Below, in pieces: positions 5,316 to 7,344 of a DNA stretch of 7,344 nt. Position 1 is the stretch's first letter. Each line of letters opens with the position of its first letter. The DNA is taken from assembly GCA_023701075.1 (NCBI GenBank), contig JAMPXQ010000066.1, positions 1 through 7,344 on the forward strand. Direction: 5' to 3'. The notes beneath the pieces were generated by a model that had not been told where the DNA came from, searched no databases, and saw only the letters and a program-made list of their open reading frames with translations. Origin of the DNA: Candidatus Woesearchaeota archaeon (lineage in GTDB: Archaea; Nanobdellota; Nanobdellia; Woesearchaeales; GW2011-AR15). The translations under genes and the position numbers were made by a program.

Positions 5316-5951
5316 ATGATCAAACATAATGAGGCATATTCCCTTCTTGCTAAAGAATATTCTTATCCAAAAATATCTTTGAATTATTCAAATCCTTTAG
5401 AACTGCTGATCTCAGTGATGCTTTCTGCCCAGTGCACAGACATCAGGGTGAATATAGTCACAAAAGAGCTTTTCAAGCGCTTTAAGACTGCAAAGGATTA
5501 TGCTACCTGTGAAATTGATGAACTCAAGAAGTATGTCAAATCTACAGGGTTCTATAATGCTAAAGCCAAGCATATCCAAGAGACCTGCAGAATCATTGTC
5601 GAAAAGCACAATGGAGCCGTTCCTAAGACAATGGCTGAGCTCCTCATGCTTCCAGGTGTTGCAAGAAAGACTGCAAACATTGTCCTTAGCAATGCATTTG
5701 GAGTAAATGATGGGATTGCAGTAGATACTCATGTGAAACGGCTGAGCTTCAGGTTAGGGCTGACCAAGAACATGGCACCTGAGAAGATCGAGAAAGACCT
5801 GATGGAACTATATCCTAAAGACCATTGGAACAAGATAACCTATGTACTGATAGAGCATGGGAGAGCGGTATGCAAGGCCCCTAACCCTTCATGCACAAAG
5901 TGCTCATTAGAGCGAGAATGCCCTAAACTAGGCGTCACTAAATCCAAATAG
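5316..5951 (+). CDS. nth: Endonuclease III, DNA glycosylase/AP lyase with [4Fe-4S] cluster
   Basis: A 211-residue protein of normal Nth length. Seen: LLISVMLSAQCTD at 30-42, the helix-hairpin-helix LPGVARKTAN at 112-121 with catalytic Lys118 (E. coli Lys120), VDTHVKR at 136-142 with catalytic Asp137 (E. coli Asp138), and a C-terminal cluster C186-x6-C193-x2-C196-x5-C202, identical in spacing to the E. coli iron-sulfur loop. Both Lys and Asp are present, so it should remove oxidised pyrimidines and cut the strand by beta-elimination in base excision repair. An Ala replaces the third Gly of the usual LPGVGRKTA. Its start ATG lies 24.5 bp from a TATA-like element without a ribosome site. The downstream ferredoxin has its own TATA box, so nth is probably transcribed alone. 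No defects are seen. Confidence 0.96.
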   Translation: MIKHNEAYSLLAKEYSYPKISLNYSNPLELLISVMLSAQCTDIRVNIVTKELFKRFKTAKDYATCEIDELKKYVKSTGFYNAKAKHIQETCRIIVEKHNGAVPKTMAELLMLPGVARKTANIVLSNAFGVNDGIAVDTHVKRLSFRLGLTKNMAPEKIEKDLMELYPKDHWNKITYVLIEHGRAVCKAPNPSCTKCSLERECPKLGVTKSK

Positions 5952-5981
5952 ATTACGTCTATGTTATTTATTAGCGATAGT

Positions 5982-5989
5982 TTTATAAA
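5982..5989 (+). promoter_or_regulatory. TATA box of the ferredoxin gene
   Basis: TTTATAAA, inside the palindromic GTTTTATAAAAAAC, is centred 25.5 bp before ATG 6011. No Shine-Dalgarno lies between, so the mRNA is probably leaderless and independent of nth. Confidence 0.7.
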
Positions 5990-6010
5990 AAACTGAATTT
6001 CCATAGGACT

Positions 6011-6262
6011 ATGGCAAAATTCAAGCTTTTACACGACAGGCCAAACTGCATAGGATGCGGGGCCTGCGCAGTCATCGCTCCAAAATTCTGGGAGATGAAT
6101 GATGACGGCAAGTCGGACATAATAACCGGCAAACATGTCGATAAGGGCTGGCAGGAGCTTGAGATTGACCAGAAGGATTTTGATATCAATCTAGAGGCTG
6201 CAGAATCCTGTCCAGTAGAAGTCATCCATATCGAGGATGAAGAAGGAAAAAGAAAGATCTAG
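6011..6262 (+). CDS. Ferredoxin with a single [4Fe-4S] cluster
   Basis: An 83-residue acidic protein. Cluster ligands are seen as C13-IG-C16-GA-C19 near the N terminus and C67-P68 in ESCPVEVIHI near the C terminus, the layout of monocluster archaeal and thermophile ferredoxins such as that of Pyrococcus. All four ligands are Cys, whereas the Pyrococcus protein has Asp at the second position. No second CxxCxxC is present. The aromatic KFW at 25-27 follows the first motif, as is usual. The expected role is a soluble one-electron carrier for oxidoreductases in the cytoplasm; a partner such as pyruvate:ferredoxin oxidoreductase is not in the window. It has its own TATA box at the leaderless distance and is followed by T-tracts, so it is likely a single-gene unit. 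Confidence 0.93.
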   Translation: MAKFKLLHDRPNCIGCGACAVIAPKFWEMNDDGKSDIITGKHVDKGWQELEIDQKDFDINLEAAESCPVEVIHIEDEEGKRKI

Positions 6263-6269
6263 TGATTGC

Positions 6270-6295
6270 TTTTTCCAGTTCTTTAGGTTGTTTTT
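6270..6295 (+). terminator. Oligo-T terminator after the ferredoxin gene
   Basis: Two T5 tracts (6270-6274 and 6291-6295) lie 8-33 nt after the ferredoxin stop and before the next TATA box. Confidence 0.5.
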
Positions 6296-6315
6296 CTCTC
6301 GCTAAAGTAAGAACC

Positions 6316-6325
6316 TTTATATATA
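6316..6325 (+). promoter_or_regulatory. TATA box of the right-edge membrane protein gene
   Basis: TTTATATATA is a strong match to the archaeal TATA box. At the spacing seen elsewhere in the window it predicts transcription starting near 6344-6348, slightly downstream of the first in-frame GTG (6339), which leaves the true start codon of the next gene in doubt. Confidence 0.7.
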
Positions 6326-6338
6326 CTAAATTTTGCGA

Positions 6339-7344
6339 GTGTCCCTGGTCAACTTGGTAAGGCAATTCAAAGAGAAGTATAACTTCACACAACCGGATAT
6401 CAGGCAATTCAAAGAGCTTGAAGGCTTGAATCTAACCCAATTGATCGTCAGGCTATACTCTGATTTCTCTGATAAAGGCATCCATAGGAGTTTTGGCGAT
6501 AATCTCAAGCATGGAATGTTCTATGCAGCAGGAGAAGAGCTCAAGAAGCTTCCTTTTGAGATAACCGGTGCAATCAATGCATTCCTAGGCCTTTTTGGAC
6601 CAATACCTGAACTGAATAATTACAACCGACCTATCTACAGGGATGGGAATCTGGAATCAATAGCCACCAATGCCGGGCTATATGCCAATATAAAATCAAA
6701 TGGAAAACAGAAAGACGCAAATGAACTGCCTTTAGAAGTGACCTGTGACTTAAAGCAGTATAGGGAATGGCATATACTATATACTTATGCTGAAGCCATG
6801 GAATTTGCAGAAGAGCTTTCAAAGATCGGAAGGAACGATTTAGCAGACAGGATGGTAAGAGAGCTGGATAGCTATGCTGATCCTAATGTCGATTATCACA
6901 TGAGCGACCTGAACAATCTCCTCTTGGAGATAGGCCATGAGATCAGGGAATACATAGATGAGAATGATTGGAAGACTTTGATGACGCTTGCCAATATCCA
7001 GGAGTCTGAAGATGCATTCAAGCATACCTTCACCAAGAAGACTACAAGACCAATCGAAAATAGGATGAAACGAAATGGTGTCGATAATGCCTATTCAGAA
7101 GGATTCACAGATTCAGTCAGGTCTTACCTAAGATCATTTTCCGGAAAGCATCCTTGGAGATATGTTGCAATAGCAGGAGCAGTGATTGGACTAGGTGCGG
7201 CTATTGCTGTTGGATATGGTACAAGGCAGGCAATATTCAGTTACCTTCAAAGACAGGATAAGAACAGGGAATATGCAGTGGCTGAGCTATTGCCTGAAGC
7301 AAGCAATGAACTTTCTGGAGCATTGCCTTATTCAATCTCTGTAG
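6339..7344 (+). CDS. Unrecognised membrane-anchored protein, C-terminus beyond the window
   Basis: An open frame of 335 codons runs from GTG 6339 through the right edge; an in-frame TAA at 6327-6329 bounds it upstream. I recognise no family. Residues about 1-270 are hydrophilic, probably helical and charged, with RQFKE occurring twice near the N terminus. Near the end WRYVAIAGAVIGLGAAIAV (about 273-291) forms one clear membrane segment after a basic stretch (RSYLRSFSGKH), and a polar region follows. There is no signal peptide, so by the positive-inside rule the large N-terminal part is probably cytoplasmic and the part after the segment outside. Codon use matches the neighbours (AGG, ATA, GAT). 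The start is uncertain: GTG 6339, TTG 6354 (after a leader of under 10 nt) or another codon; the first in-frame ATG is only at 6516 and would drop clearly coding-like sequence. There is no partner gene in view. Confidence 0.78.
   Translation, partial: MSLVNLVRQFKEKYNFTQPDIRQFKELEGLNLTQLIVRLYSDFSDKGIHRSFGDNLKHGMFYAAGEELKKLPFEITGAINAFLGLFGPIPELNNYNRPIYRDGNLESIATNAGLYANIKSNGKQKDANELPLEVTCDLKQYREWHILYTYAEAMEFAEELSKIGRNDLADRMVRELDSYADPNVDYHMSDLNNLLLEIGHEIREYIDENDWKTLMTLANIQESEDAFKHTFTKKTTRPIENRMKRNGVDNAYSEGFTDSVRSYLRSFSGKHPWRYVAIAGAVIGLGAAIAVGYGTRQAIFSYLQRQDKNREYAVAELLPEASNELSGALPYSISV
6360..6416 (+). repeat. 15-bp in-frame direct repeat in the membrane protein gene
   Basis: AGGCAATTCAAAGAG occurs at 6360-6374 and 6402-6416, exactly 42 bp (14 codons) apart, encoding RQFKE twice. 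Identity at the DNA level suggests a recent duplication or a selected short peptide repeat. Confidence 0.85.

Noticed and set aside
6360..6416. RQFKE direct repeat as a possible CRISPR or mobile-element end
   Set aside because: There are only two copies, in frame within a coding region, with no further units and no transposase nearby.

Overview
The window looks archaeal. At least three genes (the unknown minus-strand gene at 4631-5248, the endonuclease III gene, the ferredoxin gene, and probably lplB) have an archaeal-type TATA element centred about 24-27 bp upstream of the start codon and no Shine-Dalgarno motif, which is the layout of leaderless archaeal transcripts. Genes inside operons instead carry GGTGA-type Shine-Dalgarno sites. 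The lipoate ligase is split into separate LplA and LplB polypeptides, an arrangement known from archaea such as Thermoplasma. The DNA is moderately AT-rich, arginine is mostly AGG/AGA and ATA is common, and the standard genetic code reads through cleanly. I cannot assign a lineage from the sequence alone; a DPANN-type or related archaeon is possible but not shown.

Layout. Positions 1-233 are the last part of a 2-oxoacid dehydrogenase E2 acyltransferase, followed in the same operon by a small DUF1761-type membrane protein (245-652). After an oligo-T terminator and a TATA promoter comes a two-gene purine-salvage-like operon: an unusually long APRT-like phosphoribosyltransferase (745-1752) and a PNP/UDP-family nucleoside phosphorylase with purine-type residues (1758-2561). 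It meets, stop codon against stop codon and within a 16-bp perfect palindrome, a minus-strand lplB-lplA operon (3583-2562). A 164-bp divergent promoter region separates lplB from a guanidine-modifying (pentein/deiminase-like) enzyme on the plus strand (3748-4551). An unrecognised 205-aa protein is on the minus strand (5248-4631), divergent from endonuclease III (5316-5951). Then come a single-cluster ferredoxin (6011-6262) and an unrecognised, membrane-anchored protein that runs off the right edge (about 6339-7344).

How the genes fit together. The E2 enzyme needs lipoylated lysine on its swinging arm, and the LplB/LplA pair could attach it, so the left half of the window combines an oxoacid dehydrogenase complex with its cofactor-loading enzyme. 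The phosphorylase and phosphoribosyltransferase would together turn a purine nucleoside into free base plus ribose-1-phosphate and then base plus PRPP into a nucleotide. The deiminase-like enzyme has no partner gene that reveals its substrate. Endonuclease III and the ferredoxin are both iron-sulfur proteins but each seems to have its own promoter. No tRNA, rRNA, CRISPR array or insertion sequence was seen, and no gene-free stretch exceeds about 165 bp.
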